DNA from: Trematomus loennbergii
Lineage: Eukaryota; Chordata; Actinopteri; Perciformes; Nototheniidae
Length of the DNA: 64,000 nucleotides
Assembly: GCA_012861695.1 (NCBI GenBank)
Contig: JAAOOA010000183.1
Location: 153,501-217,500, forward strand
Direction: 5' to 3'
Shown here: positions 34,109 to 46,033 of the stretch, one piece after another
How positions within the stretch are numbered: position 1 is the first letter of the stretch
How the letters are laid out: each line of letters begins with the position of its first letter
The notes under the pieces: model-generated
Told to the model about the DNA's origin: nothing
Seen by the model: only the letters and a program-made list of their open reading frames with translations
Databases searched by the model: none
Translations under genes and position numbers: made by a program

Positions 34109-37100
34109 TCAATTAAAAGCAGCGGCAAAAAGAAAAGTCTTCAGCCTGGATTTAAAAGTAGTAAGAGTTGCAGCGGACCTGCAGGTTTCTGGGAGTTTGT
34201 TCCAGATATTTGGAGCATAATAACTGAACGCTGCTTCTCCATGTTTAGTTCTGACTCTGGGGACAGAAAGCTGACCAGTCCCTGAAGACCTGAGAGTTCT
34301 GGATGGTTCATAATTTAGCAGTAGGTCAGACATGTATTTTGGGCCTAAACCATTCAAAGCTTTATAAACCAGCAACAATATTTTGAAATCTATTCTTTGA
34401 CACACAGGAAGCCAGTGTAAGGACTTCAGAACAGGAGTGATGTGATCCACTTTCTTAGTGTTAGTGAGGACTCGAGCAGCGGCGTTCTGAATTAGCTGCA
34501 GCTTTCTAATAGATTTTTTAGTGAGGCCTGTAAAGACACCATTGCAGTAGTCGAGTCTACTGAAGATAAAAGCATGGACAAGTTTTTCCAAATCCTGCTG
34601 TGACATTAGTCCTTTAATCCTAGATATGTTCTTTAGGTGATAGTAGGCTGATTTAGTAACTGTTTTAATGTGACTGTTGAAACTCAGGTCAGAGTCCATG
34701 ACTACACCTAGATTTCTGGCTTTATCTGTTGTTTTGAACATTGCAGACTGAAGCTCAGCGCTAACTTTTATACGTTCTGCCTTGGCTCCAAAAACCATTA
34801 CCTCAGTTTTATCTTTGTTTAATTGGAGAAAGTTCTGACACATCCAGTCATTGATTTGTTCAATGCACTTACTCAGTGTTTGAATTGGAGCATAATCTCC
34901 TGGTGAAATTGTTACGTAAATTTGTGTGTCATCCGCATAGCTATGGTAACTTATTTTGTTGTTTTTCATTATCTGAGCCAGTGGTAGCATGTAGATGTTA
35001 AAGAGAAGAGGCCCCAAGATGGAGCCTTGAGGTACCCCACATGTCATATTTGTCAACTCAGATGTGTATTTACCTATAGAAACAAAGTTTTTTCTGTCCT
35101 TTAAGTAGGACTCAAACCAATTTAGAACTGTTGCCGAAAGTCCCACCCAGTTTTCTAGTCGGTCTAGTAATATGTTGTGGTCAACAGTGTCAAACGCAGC
35201 ACTGAGATCTAATAATACTAACACTGAAGTTCTGCCACTGTCTGTGTTTAAGTGGATGTCATTGAAGACCTTTACAAGAGCAGTCTCAGTGCTGTGGTTT
35301 GGACGAAATCCTGACTGGAACACATCCAAACAGTTATTTAAATGCAAGAAGTTACTCAACTGTTGAAATACAACTTTTTCAATGATTTTACCTAGAAATG
35401 GCAGGTTTGATATTGGCCTGTAATTGTTCATTACTGAGGCATCTAGATTATTCTTTTTTAAGAGCGGTTTAATGACTGCAGTTTTCAGGGCCTCTGGAAA
35501 AATACCTGAGTGAAGAGATGTGTTTACTATATGAAGTAGATCTGAGGCCATGCAAGGAAAAACATCTTTGAAAAATCCTGTTGGAATAATATCAAGGCAG
35601 CAGGAGGAGGATTTCAGAAGTTGAATAATGTCCTCTAAGTTTTTACCATTAATCTGATGGAATTGTGTCATGGTGTTTGAATTGATATTAGGTGGACATA
35701 GGGACAAAACATTTGCTGTACCTGATGTAGAGGCACTGACTGCTTGTCTAATTTTCTGAATTTTGTCAGTGAAGAAGGAGGCAAAATCATTGCACGCCCT
35801 GGTGGATAGAAATTCAGAGGCTACTGACACTGGGGGGTTAGTTAGTCTGTCGACGGTAGCAAACAAGGCACGTGCGTTGTTTTTGTTTTTGGTAATGATG
35901 TCAGAGAAGAAAGACTGTCGTGCGTTTTTCAATTCCAAATTATAAAGGCCAAGTCTCTCTTTATAGATTTCAAAGTGAACCTGGAGATTTGTTTTTCGCC
36001 ACCTACGTTCAGCTTTTCGACACTCTCTTTTTTCTGTTCTCACGGTCATGGCCTTTCTCCATGGAGATATTTTCTTGCTAATCACTTCCTTTACCTTAGT
36101 TGGAGCAATGGTATCTATAACATTTTTAATTTTTGAATTAAAATGATCTACTAGCTCATTTACTGAGATGTTAGCAGGGGCAAGTGTGGATGAAAAATTA
36201 TGAGTAAACATTTCCCTAGTATTTTCTGTTAAATATCGCTTTGTGGTTACCTCTTTCTGAACATTTTTGTGAACAGAAATAGAGCTCTCAAAGAAAACAC
36301 AGGAATGATCAGAGAGTGCAACATCAGTCACCACAACCTTTGAGATATTCAGACCCTTTGAGATAATTAAGTCCAGAGTGTGCCCCTTATTGTGCGTGGG
36401 CTCCGCCACATGCTGAGTCAGTCCATAGTTATCAAGAACACAAAACAGTTCTTTAGCCCCTCTGTCCTGGGGGTTGTCAACATGGATGTTAAAATCACCA
36501 ACAATGACTAAACGGTCAAAGTCAATACACACTATAGACAGCAGTTCAGTAAAATCATCAAAAAAGCTTGCACAGTATTTGGGTGGTCTATAGATATTTA
36601 GGAACAGAGCTCGAGAGGAGCATTTCAGCTGAAGGGCCACATATTCAAAAGAAGCAAAGTCCCCATAAGATGTCTTCCTGCATTGAATGGAATCATTGAA
36701 CAAAATAGCAACTCCACCCCCTTTCTTATGCATTCTTTCCTGACTCATAAAACTAAAGTTGGGAGGGGTTGATTCGATAAGAACAGCTGCACTGTTATTT
36801 TGTTCAATCCAAGTTTCCGTTAAAAACATAAAATCGAGATTGTGCTCAGTGATAAAATCATTGATTAAAAATGTTTTTCCTGCCAAAGACCTGACATTTA
36901 ATAAAGCTAGTTTAAGTTTGTTAAATACACTATCAGTAAAAAATGTTGTGACAAGCTGTGGCTGACATGGAATCACTGCTAAATTTGATAACCTCACACA
37001 AACGTTTGAGCACTTCCTGTTTCTAAGCTGATTTACCGCTCTTAATCTATTACCTATCAACACAGATATCGGCAAAGCTACTGGCAGGCAGGGCCCCGGC

Positions 37101-37153
37101 ATGTGCTGGAAAGAGTTGAGAGTGCCATATGCCCTTGAGCCTGGACCCAGCAC
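34109..37153 (-). CDS. LINE ORF2: endonuclease and reverse transcriptase
   Basis: 1014 codons, uninterrupted. Residues about 85-300 form an AP-type endonuclease: LALLNVRSLAGK, FLTETWIE, KGGGVAILF, LNIYRPPK, VIVGDFNIHVDN, LDLIIS and LSDHSC supply the usual catalytic N, E, D/N and H positions. Residues about 560-830 form the reverse transcriptase, with NYRPISNLPFLGKIIEKVV, GFRPNHSTETALV, LLDLSAAFDTVDH, GVPQGSILGPLLF and the YADDTQIY active site. The C-terminal region has the HWLPVCQRIDFKILLLVYKA block found in L2 and CR1 elements. The protein nicks DNA and copies element RNA at the nick. The first 60 or so residues are less conserved, so the true start may lie a little downstream. Confidence 0.93.
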   Translation of the reverse strand: MLGPGSRAYGTLNSFQHMPGPCLPVALPISVLIGNRLRAVNQLRNRKCSNVCVRLSNLAVIPCQPQLVTTFFTDSVFNKLKLALLNVRSLAGKTFLINDFITEHNLDFMFLTETWIEQNNSAAVLIESTPPNFSFMSQERMHKKGGGVAILFNDSIQCRKTSYGDFASFEYVALQLKCSSRALFLNIYRPPKYCASFFDDFTELLSIVCIDFDRLVIVGDFNIHVDNPQDRGAKELFCVLDNYGLTQHVAEPTHNKGHTLDLIISKGLNISKVVVTDVALSDHSCVFFESSISVHKNVQKEVTTKRYLTENTREMFTHNFSSTLAPANISVNELVDHFNSKIKNVIDTIAPTKVKEVISKKISPWRKAMTVRTEKRECRKAERRWRKTNLQVHFEIYKERLGLYNLELKNARQSFFSDIITKNKNNARALFATVDRLTNPPVSVASEFLSTRACNDFASFFTDKIQKIRQAVSASTSGTANVLSLCPPNINSNTMTQFHQINGKNLEDIIQLLKSSSCCLDIIPTGFFKDVFPCMASDLLHIVNTSLHSGIFPEALKTAVIKPLLKKNNLDASVMNNYRPISNLPFLGKIIEKVVFQQLSNFLHLNNCLDVFQSGFRPNHSTETALVKVFNDIHLNTDSGRTSVLVLLDLSAAFDTVDHNILLDRLENWVGLSATVLNWFESYLKDRKNFVSIGKYTSELTNMTCGVPQGSILGPLLFNIYMLPLAQIMKNNKISYHSYADDTQIYVTISPGDYAPIQTLSKCIEQINDWMCQNFLQLNKDKTEVMVFGAKAERIKVSAELQSAMFKTTDKARNLGVVMDSDLSFNSHIKTVTKSAYYHLKNISRIKGLMSQQDLEKLVHAFIFSRLDYCNGVFTGLTKKSIRKLQLIQNAAARVLTNTKKVDHITPVLKSLHWLPVCQRIDFKILLLVYKALNGLGPKYMSDLLLNYEPSRTLRSSGTGQLSVPRVRTKHGEAAFSYYAPNIWNKLPETCRSAATLTTFKSRLKTFLFAAAFN

Positions 37154-37445
37154 ATATCAGTAAAAGTTTGTTGCGTTTTGTACACACACATCCTTATCAG
37201 GCTTCGGAGACTGCAGATGCTTTCTTGAAGGGATGGGAGGTGGTTGACGTAGGCACGGTGATGAAGACGGGGGAGATGGTGCGCGTCTCTGCTTCTGTGA
37301 TTTTGGTGGGCGTTGTGGAAGGGCGGGGGTAAAGGAGATGCTGCCAGGGGGGGGAGGTGGTTGACGTAGGCTTGTCTTCGGTGATTTTGGTGGGCGTCGT
37401 TGAGGGCGGGGGTAAAGGACATGCTGCCAACCCTGCATCTCGCCT

Positions 37446-38829
37446 TCATGCGGTCATCGAACTCCAGGGGGGAGGGCGAGGGTGAAAGGGTGAGCGGAGA
37501 GTAGAGAGAGCTGGGGGATGAATGAAGAGTATCCTCAAAGGCGTTGACAGGGGGGTGACGGGCAGTGGAGACTCCTCCATTTGTGTCATAGGTCTCCCAT
37601 AATCAGAACATTCCTCAGGCGGGTGCAGTGATACTTCTTCAGGGTTTTCTGCGCAATGTGTTGTGTCTTTCTCCTGTTTTGATTCCTCTTGCCGCTTGTC
37701 CTTGGCAGAGGGAACAGATTGCTGACGCAGGCAGTTGAATATGTTAGAGATAAACAATTTCACTCCTGACTTGTTCAGGCAAACTCCATCTGCCTTAAAA
37801 AGATGTCTGCGATCCCAGAAAAAGTTAAAATTGTCAATAAAATGGACAGAATGGTCAGTACAGGCAGCTGAAAGCCACGTGTTCATGCAAACAGTCTGCT
37901 GAATCTCTCCACTCCTCTTCTGACTGGCGGTAGAGGGCCACTGATGAACACCTCCGCATTTAGAGAGCTGACAGTTTCCAACAGACATTTAAAGTCTTCT
38001 TTCAGCGCTTCTGACTGTTGTTTCACAACATCATTTGTTCCAATATGTAGTACCACATTCTTCACAGTCGGATGTTCAGCCCCAATATGCAGGATCTTCT
38101 CAGCCAAGTCGGAGACCATATCCTTGGGAAAACAGAGTACTTTGGTGTTGTTCTTACTACACAGACCTTTTACATCTCTTACAGCAGAGTCACCCACAAT
38201 CAGAGTTTCAGGCCCAGTCGTTAGCTTTCCCTCTAGCCTTTTACTTTTGGAGTAGCTATTGGTCCTTACCCTGCTGTGTGAAGAGGACAGGTTATCCAGG
38301 TCATCAGAAAGAGATCTCCGGTTCTCGGTCAGCGGAGCGTATCTGTTCTGGATTGGCACACTTGGTGGTTTAGGAGGATTGTTTGTAGTTCTCCCTTTAG
38401 CAGCTGTCCACGGCTGTTTCCTAGTATGAATAGGGGTTGAAGAGGCACTCTTCCTGGGTGATAACAATGCAGGCCAGCCGGTCGCATCACAGATTTCAGA
38501 GCGCTGGGCTCTGCCTGTTATTCGTCCTCCCAAATCCCATGGAAATGATTTACTCTTAGGCTTTGCACCCAGAGAGTTCCAGGGAGGACTACCACTTGTA
38601 GATTTATTACCCAGTACACAGCCCTCCTGTTCCTTGGAAACCTTGTAGCTGCTAACTAGCTGTGAGTTAGCATACCCTTTTCCATTATTTGCAACACTGG
38701 TAAAGTGGTGTTATTCCCACAACATAGTCCATTCACTTCCACGTTAACTTCCAACCGTTGCATTTTCATTTCCAACACAGCCATCTTCTGTTGAAGTTTG
38801 TGGAAGTCATCTGTAGAGAACGGAGGCAT
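37446..38829 (-). pseudogene. LINE ORF1 with SGNH esterase-like domain, frameshifted
   Basis: The likely start is MPPFSTDDFHKLQQKMAVLE (38829), a short coiled-coil-like segment. The frame shifts near 38690 into the segment ending with GGRITGRAQRSE, and shifts again near 37895 (one base short). The middle carries SGNH hydrolase blocks: LIVGDSAVRDV (nucleophile Ser) and VVLHIGTNDVV (GTND). The last block reads FKADGVCLNKSGVKLF, with Cys (codon 37779-37781) where the catalytic His of the DGxH motif is expected. Esterase ORF1 proteins are known in CR1-like LINEs. With two shifts and the His change this copy should be inactive. Confidence 0.75.
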
Positions 38830-38900
38830 TTTGCTACCAACTAGCTTAAGCTAAATAGCATGCAGTAGCCTACCAGGCTTTAGCTGTTGCTAGGCCACGC

Positions 38901-40860
38901 TACTGTAAGACTGAGGTCGTCGTAAAAATGTTGAAATATGGCTGAAACCCTCCGTCTATTTACGATGTACTTACGATTAGCAAGTTAAAGATGTTTTTTT
39001 GTCTCAAGAACAGATGGAATCGTCTTGTTTCATTGTCCCAAATAAGTGAGATGGTCTCTTGTTTAATTGGTGATAAGAGTCTGTGGAAGTCTGAAGTATA
39101 CTCTTTAATCATTGCGTGTGCATTACGGAAAGAAACGCGGCATTCGTGCGTTAGATAGACGATATTATTCTAATAGTGTTGACTGGCTTCCCATTGGTCG
39201 CATAATAGCGTGAGAGTTGCTCGGTCCGACCATAGACTAATAGTTTGATGGTCTCTAACTATTTGTATTGTTAACTTGTTTAAATTGTTCAGCATTTTGA
39301 GAGTGTTTTGCTGTTATACTGCTCTGAAGTTTGGCCTGGGAATGGGTTCTTTGTTGAGAATCAACACCTCAGGATTTCAACTCATCAGAGACAGCCATTC
39401 TTCTTGCAAAAAACTCTTTGTTCTGCAGGTCAGCATTTGAAATCAGTTGCCATCTTGTTTTGACCTCATGTTTACAAACAACACATGGCAGTCGCCATTC
39501 TGTGAAATGCAAATTCAGAGGACCAGTTGTTTTGTAAATCCATTCAGTTTCACTCACATGAGGCTAATTCAATATTCATGACCTCCATAGTGTGTAGAAC
39601 AAACCATTCTTCTTGAGTCAAAGTTGGAATTAGATATTCCATTTTGCTGAATCAGGTTATCTATACCGTTGGAGTTTGGTCTTTGAAGAAAGGATTATTG
39701 CATTTTCTAAAGCTCAAATCTGATTTTTGAAATATTTCTGCTTGCAAAGGTGTGTTTGGCTGTTTATGCTTTACTGTTTATCATATAGTGAATTCCTTCC
39801 CATTTCAAAGGTAGTTATTAAGAAGAATAAGCTTCTTCTTGTTAAATAGAAGCTAGTTTTAGAATAGCTACCGCTGGTGGAAGAAGCTAAAAAATTACAA
39901 CAGCGCACTCTGCTGGTTGTACAGAATGTTGCACAAGACAGGAGTAAAAAAAAACGTATAAATACAATACACAAAATTACAATTATATGCTAAGTTTAAT
40001 TTCAAGTGTTATAGATGAACACATACTTCATCACACATAGATAGAATCACAGGTGGTTCCTGATATTAAGATAAGAAACCTTACATATATAGTCTTTCAA
40101 CCTAGACTGTAGAATATCCAAACACCATATACTTGAAGTAAACACAGTTTTGACATTAGCATAATTTCATGCACTTTAGTATACACTATACACAGTAAAG
40201 TTAGATTTTCACAAGATTTCTATTTTCATATTTCAAAGCCAAGACCATACACTGTACAATTTTTTTATTTCTGATTTTTAAAATTTGCATAATTTTTTAT
40301 TTACTTTATTAATCTTTTTTTTTTTAACTTAAAAAACTTAAAAACTTAAAAAACTAATTATAATAAAAAAAATTAAAAAAATTGCCAGATTTTAAAGTTA
40401 AGTTCGGATGACATAGGATGTTTTCTATCAGGAACGAAGGTACTATTCAGTAGATTAGTAATTCATCTTTGATAATTAATAACTATATCCAACTACATAA
40501 GAAATATGTCACCAAAAGACACCAAGTTAAGAGCACCGCAGTGCCAGGCTCAACTGCAGATATTAAGGAGAGAGTACACGTCAGATCAGATGCTACAACA
40601 CATCCGATTGATAGACAGAAAGTAGGGAATCAAATACAGGAATTGTTGAAACAATGGCAAACATGACGATTGATTCCAGCAGATGATCAACCTGGACCAT
40701 AGAAAAGCTGTAAGTGCATATGAGAATGAGAGATACTTACACCAGCAAGAAGCATGGATCAACACCAGACACCCTTTGGTATGGACCTGAAAAAAGCGCT
40801 ATGAACAAAGCTGAAAAAGAAAAACGACAGTTACAAGTCTGCTACTCCATCTGAAATATG
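38901..40860. other. AT-rich region, no gene recognised
   Basis: A/T runs at 40260-40390. The part before the gag remnant might contain a decayed 5' LTR, but no match to the candidate 3' LTR at 44524 was found by eye. Confidence 0.4.
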
Positions 40861-40871
40861 CCAGCCAGGGA

Positions 40872-42239
40872 TTGACAAACAGCATACATGTGTTAGAAGC
40901 GGCAGATCTGCCAGTGAAGAAAGACACAGCAGGAATAAACAGAAGAGGCTCCAGTTATCCAAACTCAAGAGCAGAATCCAAGTCTAACCGAAGTGTCTCT
41001 TTCCAACATATCAGAGAACAACCCTTTTCACCAATCCCCTATAGGAGAAGTATTGGAGTTGGATGGACTCCCCACAGCTACACGTGTCAAAGACTTGGAG
41101 TATGAAGTCAGGATGCTATCTGGTGAAGTTAACCAGCTGAAGGAGGAACTCAAAAGAAGAGAGGAAGACGGATCTCAAGATGCTACAACAGTAGCTATAG
41201 CTGGAAGACTCAAGAGCTGCACAATCCACATGTTACCGGTGATAGCAGCTGGAGAAGGAGGATTTCAATACCAACCATGGACTCACAGGGACATGGAAGC
41301 ATTAGTGTCCAGCTACCTCCACTCACCAAAGGAGGTCAGAAGTGGGTGAATGATCTGGAGAAGTACACTGTCCAAGACGACCTGTGCTTGGGAGACATGA
41401 GGGCACTGCTAAGACGGATAGAAGGAAGACTAGAGGCAAGAGCAGTAGATTTCGAGGCCCAATGCGCCAACTCTCCAGATGACATTTCATTCAACAAAAT
41501 CAGGTCGAGCTATTGGGCTGCTATTCGTCACATCTACCCGACAACACGCAGTTTGACTGTCCTCCCCAGCCTGAAAAAAGGAACGGAGGAAGACATGCAT
41601 GCCTTCTTGAAGAGATGTGAAGGAGTATGGGAGGACTGCACTGGAGAATGACATGACGCTTCTCCGGCTGTCGTGATGTTGTGGAAGAATGCGGTCATTA
41701 AAGCCCTTCCCCGATCCGTGCAGGCATGCCTGGAAGACAAGGTGGATTAGACATTAAACCCATTGAAGAATGGAGACAACATCTCATTCACCACAATATG
41801 AAATACCAGACAATAAAGAGAGACATGATGAAGAAATGAAAGCACTACAACTAAGACTTTTGAGAATACAGGTAGCTGAGGAAGATACCAAAGCTAATAA
41901 CAAGAAAGCGGCAAGGCAGATGGCAGCTGAGACGGGATTCAGATGCAGAATCAACAAAGAGGTGGAGGAAGTTTCCGAGGAAGACAAAGTGGCAGAGGAA
42001 GAGGACATTTCCAAGGGAGTGATCGATCAACAGGAAAAGGTTTCCAAGATGAAGGATGCTTCAAATGTGGTCAGCTGACACATTGGTCCAGAGAGTGTCC
42101 GCAGAACATTGCACCAAACAACGGCCCTCCACACAGTTACCCCAGGGGAGGTTTCCATGACTACAACAGAGGCAGTGGGTCTCAGGGATGTCAAGAGGAA
42201 ACAGGATTTCCAAACATGAATGTGTTGAATGTTATTTAA
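40872..42239 (+). pseudogene. Retroviral-type gag remnant
   Basis: An old endogenous retrovirus-like gag, readable only in pieces. A coiled-coil-like region (about 41090-41150) is followed by a capsid-like segment ending near 41650. In that frame stops TGA (41649-41651) and TAG (41748-41750) occur. The downstream part is in another frame and ends with a CCHC zinc knuckle of spacing C-x2-C-x4-H-x4-C (about 42058-42100) in a Gly/Arg-rich context typical of nucleocapsid. At least two frameshifts and two stops separate the parts. No protease or pol was recognised downstream, so class assignment is open. Confidence 0.65.
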
Positions 42240-44523
42240 CAATATGCAGTTCTTCTATCAAATGATGAGATGGGTTTAAGTGATCGGAATATTTAAGTGA
42301 TGGGGATTTACAATTTAGGGGAATCTCCAAATACACTGGATCCATGTTTTAGTCTGTACCAGAAACACCCCCTGTTAAGACTATGGACAACCGACTGGTG
42401 ACCTGAGCACAATTATTGAAAAGTTATTACAGTAGAAACAGGGTACTAACCCCACGAGGACAACTGTTGTACAAGCTCTATGAACAAAATTCCCCAACAG
42501 ATTGTGGCGACATTGCACAGATGTATCCAGTCACAAAAGTTACTATTGCTCTAAGTAATAGTGAGATTTAAAATATTGGAGAATATATGGGGACGTCCTT
42601 TTATAGTGTGTGAAATATGTGGTGCTTGAAACATGAAGTATTTCAATTTATAGAAAAAAATGGTTTCCTGAAAGGGTTATTTGGAGAAGACGTGTTACAG
42701 TGGGTGAAAACAATGTTTAGAGATATAGTAAATGTATTAGTAGACATTAATTGTGTTTAGATGGCATTTAACAATTAAAACCGATAGTATGATTAGAAAA
42801 TAGAGTGGAGAAGGTTGGATTTATTTTTTACCTCAGTGTGTTAGAATTTCTATAGGTAATGCGTCCCGAGACCTGGACTCTCTCTCTCTCTGCCTGTCAG
42901 ACTGCTACGACCCCTATCAGACAAAAGACCTCACTACAGGAGACTCGTCCTCCTGCTCGATCGAACAGACAGAGAACCAGAGCTGAACCAACAACGACAA
43001 GACTGCATCCAGAACCATCCACCTGAGGCATCCAGAACCAGAACAGCATGCTGACATAAAGAGGCATACTCTCATCAGTCCCTCAGACAGGACATGAAGT
43101 TCCAAGCTGAGCCACGAGATATAGCACAAGAGCAGAGTGTGGGACATGAAAGCAGAATACGCCCTCCATACAACAGCGAAGAGACTGTAAAGAAGGAGAT
43201 GAAATGCAAAGCAGTTGGGCCACTGAAAAGAGTAACAGCGGAAGGATTCAAGAGCTGATGGACTGAGGAGAAGACAGACCCTGAGGAGAAGACAGACCCT
43301 GAGGAGAAGACAGAACCAGAGGAGTTGGCATGGTCTAACAGAATGTGAGGGGGTCGTGGCTTGAGACAACAAGAGGAGGAGAAAAAGGAAAACGGGAGTG
43401 AGTGAGTTTATACATAAACACACTTATTCACAAACAAACTTGAATTGATTTGATAAATGCGAAAAGACAAAAGATTTATTAGCCATGAATTAATAAATTG
43501 GTAAATTAAAATAGTAATAAAGAGGAAACTGTTAAAGTAAAATGAGGAATTAATCCTAAAACACACTGAGGGTACTGTGAGATAAAGGGGCAGACATGAT
43601 GGAAATATTCACCACACTTTACACTTTAAGCAGTGAGTGTTTTGGGACTTAGGAGTACAGAGTAGAACATATTTTTCAATCTTTCCATCATGGAAACGAA
43701 TTATTCCCTAAGAGATTTTATTCATGGGTGAATTTGGTAGAGATCTAATGTGTTACAATATTGATCTACGGCTAAAGGGATAGTTTTAGTGACCACTCTA
43801 TAAGAGCAGACAAATCTGTGTTAGTTGGACAATGTTAAAGGGAGAGCTAATACCAAGCCAAATATAGTATCCCAATCTAAAGTATTGTTTTTGCCATTGT
43901 TGCATAGTTATTACCATAGGAGAACTGTTAAGGTGGAAATAACATTTGTTTGTCCAAGATGTAGAGTTTTAAAGGACACTGGGCAAAGAGCGAATGCGAA
44001 TTTAATTTTGGAAAAAAGCAATATAATTGGGAGTAATACATGCGGGGCCTTGGATCACTCATTGCAATGATGCATATTTTGACAACCCATATCGTTTAGG
44101 GAGAAGGGGTCACTCAACCCACCCAGCAGTTGTTTTAAATCTTACTTGCAGCTTCACAGGGAGCGCACGGCACCAAATTATGAGTTTAAAAGACAATCGC
44201 CACCACCTCCTGATGGTCATCCATTTAATCAGGGATGACCTGAAATTTAGAGATCTAATACCACAAGTTGCTGCTATTTAAAAAAAAGTGATATTGAATG
44301 ATTAAAACTAGAAGTTATGCACAGGGAAAACTTTTATGTTTGAAGACCAGCCAAAGTATTTTTTGTATTTGTTGTATTTGTTGTATTTTGGATGATGGTT
44401 ATTTAAACCATTACATTCTGATTGTATGTTTTTGATATGAGTTATGTACTATGCAAAGTTCAGATGAAGAACTCATTAATTTTAGTATTGTGTTCACACC
44501 TTAAAAGGTGTGAAAGGAGGGAT
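42240..44523. other. Decayed interior of the retrovirus-like element
   Basis: No pol motifs are recognisable in any frame. A purine-rich stretch (GTGAAAGGAGGG, about 44510-44521) directly before TGTTAG looks like a polypurine tract. Three direct CTGAGGAGAAGACAGA units lie at 43260-43320. If the gag belongs to the same provirus, pol and env are deleted or beyond recognition. Confidence 0.4.
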
Positions 44524-45313
44524 TGTTAGAAATTAAAATCAATGTTTAATAGCATAATTTAGTCTAAAACATATCGTCAGTTTAAAGCTGTTTTATTGTG
44601 AAAAAACCCGGAAGTTCTCAGGAAATCTCAATGCCAAGCTTTTATTCTGAAAGTCCTTCACATCCGGACAGTATGTAGAATGTAGCTAACAATGTGTTTT
44701 CTGAATGTAAAGTGAAAATGACATGGAGTGTTTCACACCAAACCTACGGACTTTAACACTACATCTATAGACCTCGAGATATTATTACTGCTGAATATTA
44801 AATGAAGGTACAGTTGATCGTAGAGTGTTTTCACATACGTGAGTAGCTATGACGTCAGAGGGAGTTACCGAAAATGAGAACTGTGCCGTAGAGGTGTTTC
44901 TAGGACTTCTAAACTAACTATTACAGCTGTTTATAAGGTAAAATAGAAAGTCATGACAGAGATAAGGAGGAGAAAAGGCTTAAGGAAGTAGGCAGGGAAT
45001 ACAGAATGTCGAAATCATCTGTTCTCACGCGATGTCGAATTAAAGCAGATGAGAAGGGCGGTCCCACTATCTGCACAGCGGGAGAGAATGAGAAGAGGAT
45101 AAAGGAGATGGGAGAGGACAACCCGGTCTCTTTTCTACGCTGCAGCTCCCTGAAGACATCACCGGCTTTGTCTCTTCCTTACCTATGCTTGTTCTTTAAC
45201 CACGTTACTTAATTAAAGTACCAATTTGAACCTTTTCAGAGACTCCATTAGTTTCATTATTTTAAGTTTCTTTCCTGGGAGCGAGAAGATCACGATTTAT
45301 CAACAGTTTAATA
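44524..45313 (+). mobile_element. Candidate 3' LTR
   Basis: Starts TGTTAGAAATTAAAATCAAT immediately after a polypurine-like tract. ATTAAA lies at about 45213, and the segment ends near ...TTTATCAACA. About 790 bp. No second copy is present upstream of the gag remnant, so this is inferred from the PPT/TG start only. Confidence 0.45.
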
Positions 45314-45745
45314 GTGGGTAAAGAATTTGGGATGTATTTCTGATTAGCTAAAACTGTGAATTCAACAAATCATGTGCAGATCCTGACAGTGATGCATGCA
45401 CCTTGCAGGATCTTGCAGAGTGAAAAAGTGGAAAACCATAATTTTTGTGATTTACTGTTGTTTGTAAGTGTGGCCAAATTACCAACGTAATGCATATTTT
45501 TTAACGGTTTTTTCATCCCCACAAAAACCATACAAGCTAACTGCTAAAAAATATATGGTTGACAGATGCCGCCTGCTTGTAGCCTAGCAGATTGATAACT
45601 AAATAATAACTAAATGTGGCTGATCAGTATTGGCTAACGCTATCTGTAACATCACAAAACGTACGAAACTAACCCTGTATCCAAGTTTTTAAGCACTTGG
45701 CCCAACCACTGTACTAACAATCTTAGCTGACTTAGCAGACGTTAC
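45314..45745. other. No gene recognised
   Basis: Probably intron of the minus-strand zinc-finger gene, since its first exon ends with a good donor at 45749. No further exon found. Confidence 0.35.
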
Positions 45746-45749
45746 TTAC

Positions 45750-46033
45750 TTTTTGCTGCGGTGCTTGGGTTTCCTCCTGTCGGTTTTCATCTCCACGTGT
45801 GGCGTCGCCAGGTCTGGTGTCTTCAAGAAGATGTTGAAGTGTCTTCTCTTTACATGATGGTAGAATGAGTTGTACACTCTATATTCCTCAGTGCATCCAT
45901 CAATGCCACAGAGCAACCTGAAGTCAGGGCTGCGACTGTGCAGTCGATTAATATGGCTCAATAATAATTTCAGTGAAAAAGTTATAAAAACGCAGCAGAT
46001 AACGCACCGCCAAAGCATCGTGAAATCTTCCAA
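45750..46033 (-). CDS. C2H2-like zinc-finger exon of a multicopy fish family
   Basis: A first-exon-like ORF with MLWRCVICC starting the first finger (C-x2-C ... HINRLH) and CGIDGCTEEYRVYNSFYHHV followed by KRRH as the second (C-x4-C ... H-x4-H). It ends in a basic tail at AAAAA/GTAAGT (donor 45749). I recall this two-finger module from fish proteins linked to SAMD3-like C-termini. Here it stands alone on the minus strand, head to head with a SAMD3-like pseudogene. No downstream exons were found before the LTR, so it is probably a fragment. The start may be the first or the fifth codon's Met. Confidence 0.55.

Larger units (their letters stand above)
33905..38900 (-). mobile_element. L2/CR1-clade LINE, nearly full length
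   Basis: A non-LTR retrotransposon copy on the minus strand. Its 3' end is at about 33905-33930, with a short CCTTG pentamer tail (plus strand AAGGCAAGGCAAGGC) after a 3' UTR carrying AAAGCACTTTGAATTGCCTT and GTGCTATATAAA, a 3' signature of this group. ORF2 (37153-34109) is open. ORF1 (38829-37446) is shifted in two places. The 5' end lies near 38900, in a TAGC-rich stretch. The intact ORF2 suggests a fairly recent insertion. Whether L2 proper or a CR1 relative needs a tree. Confidence 0.88.
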
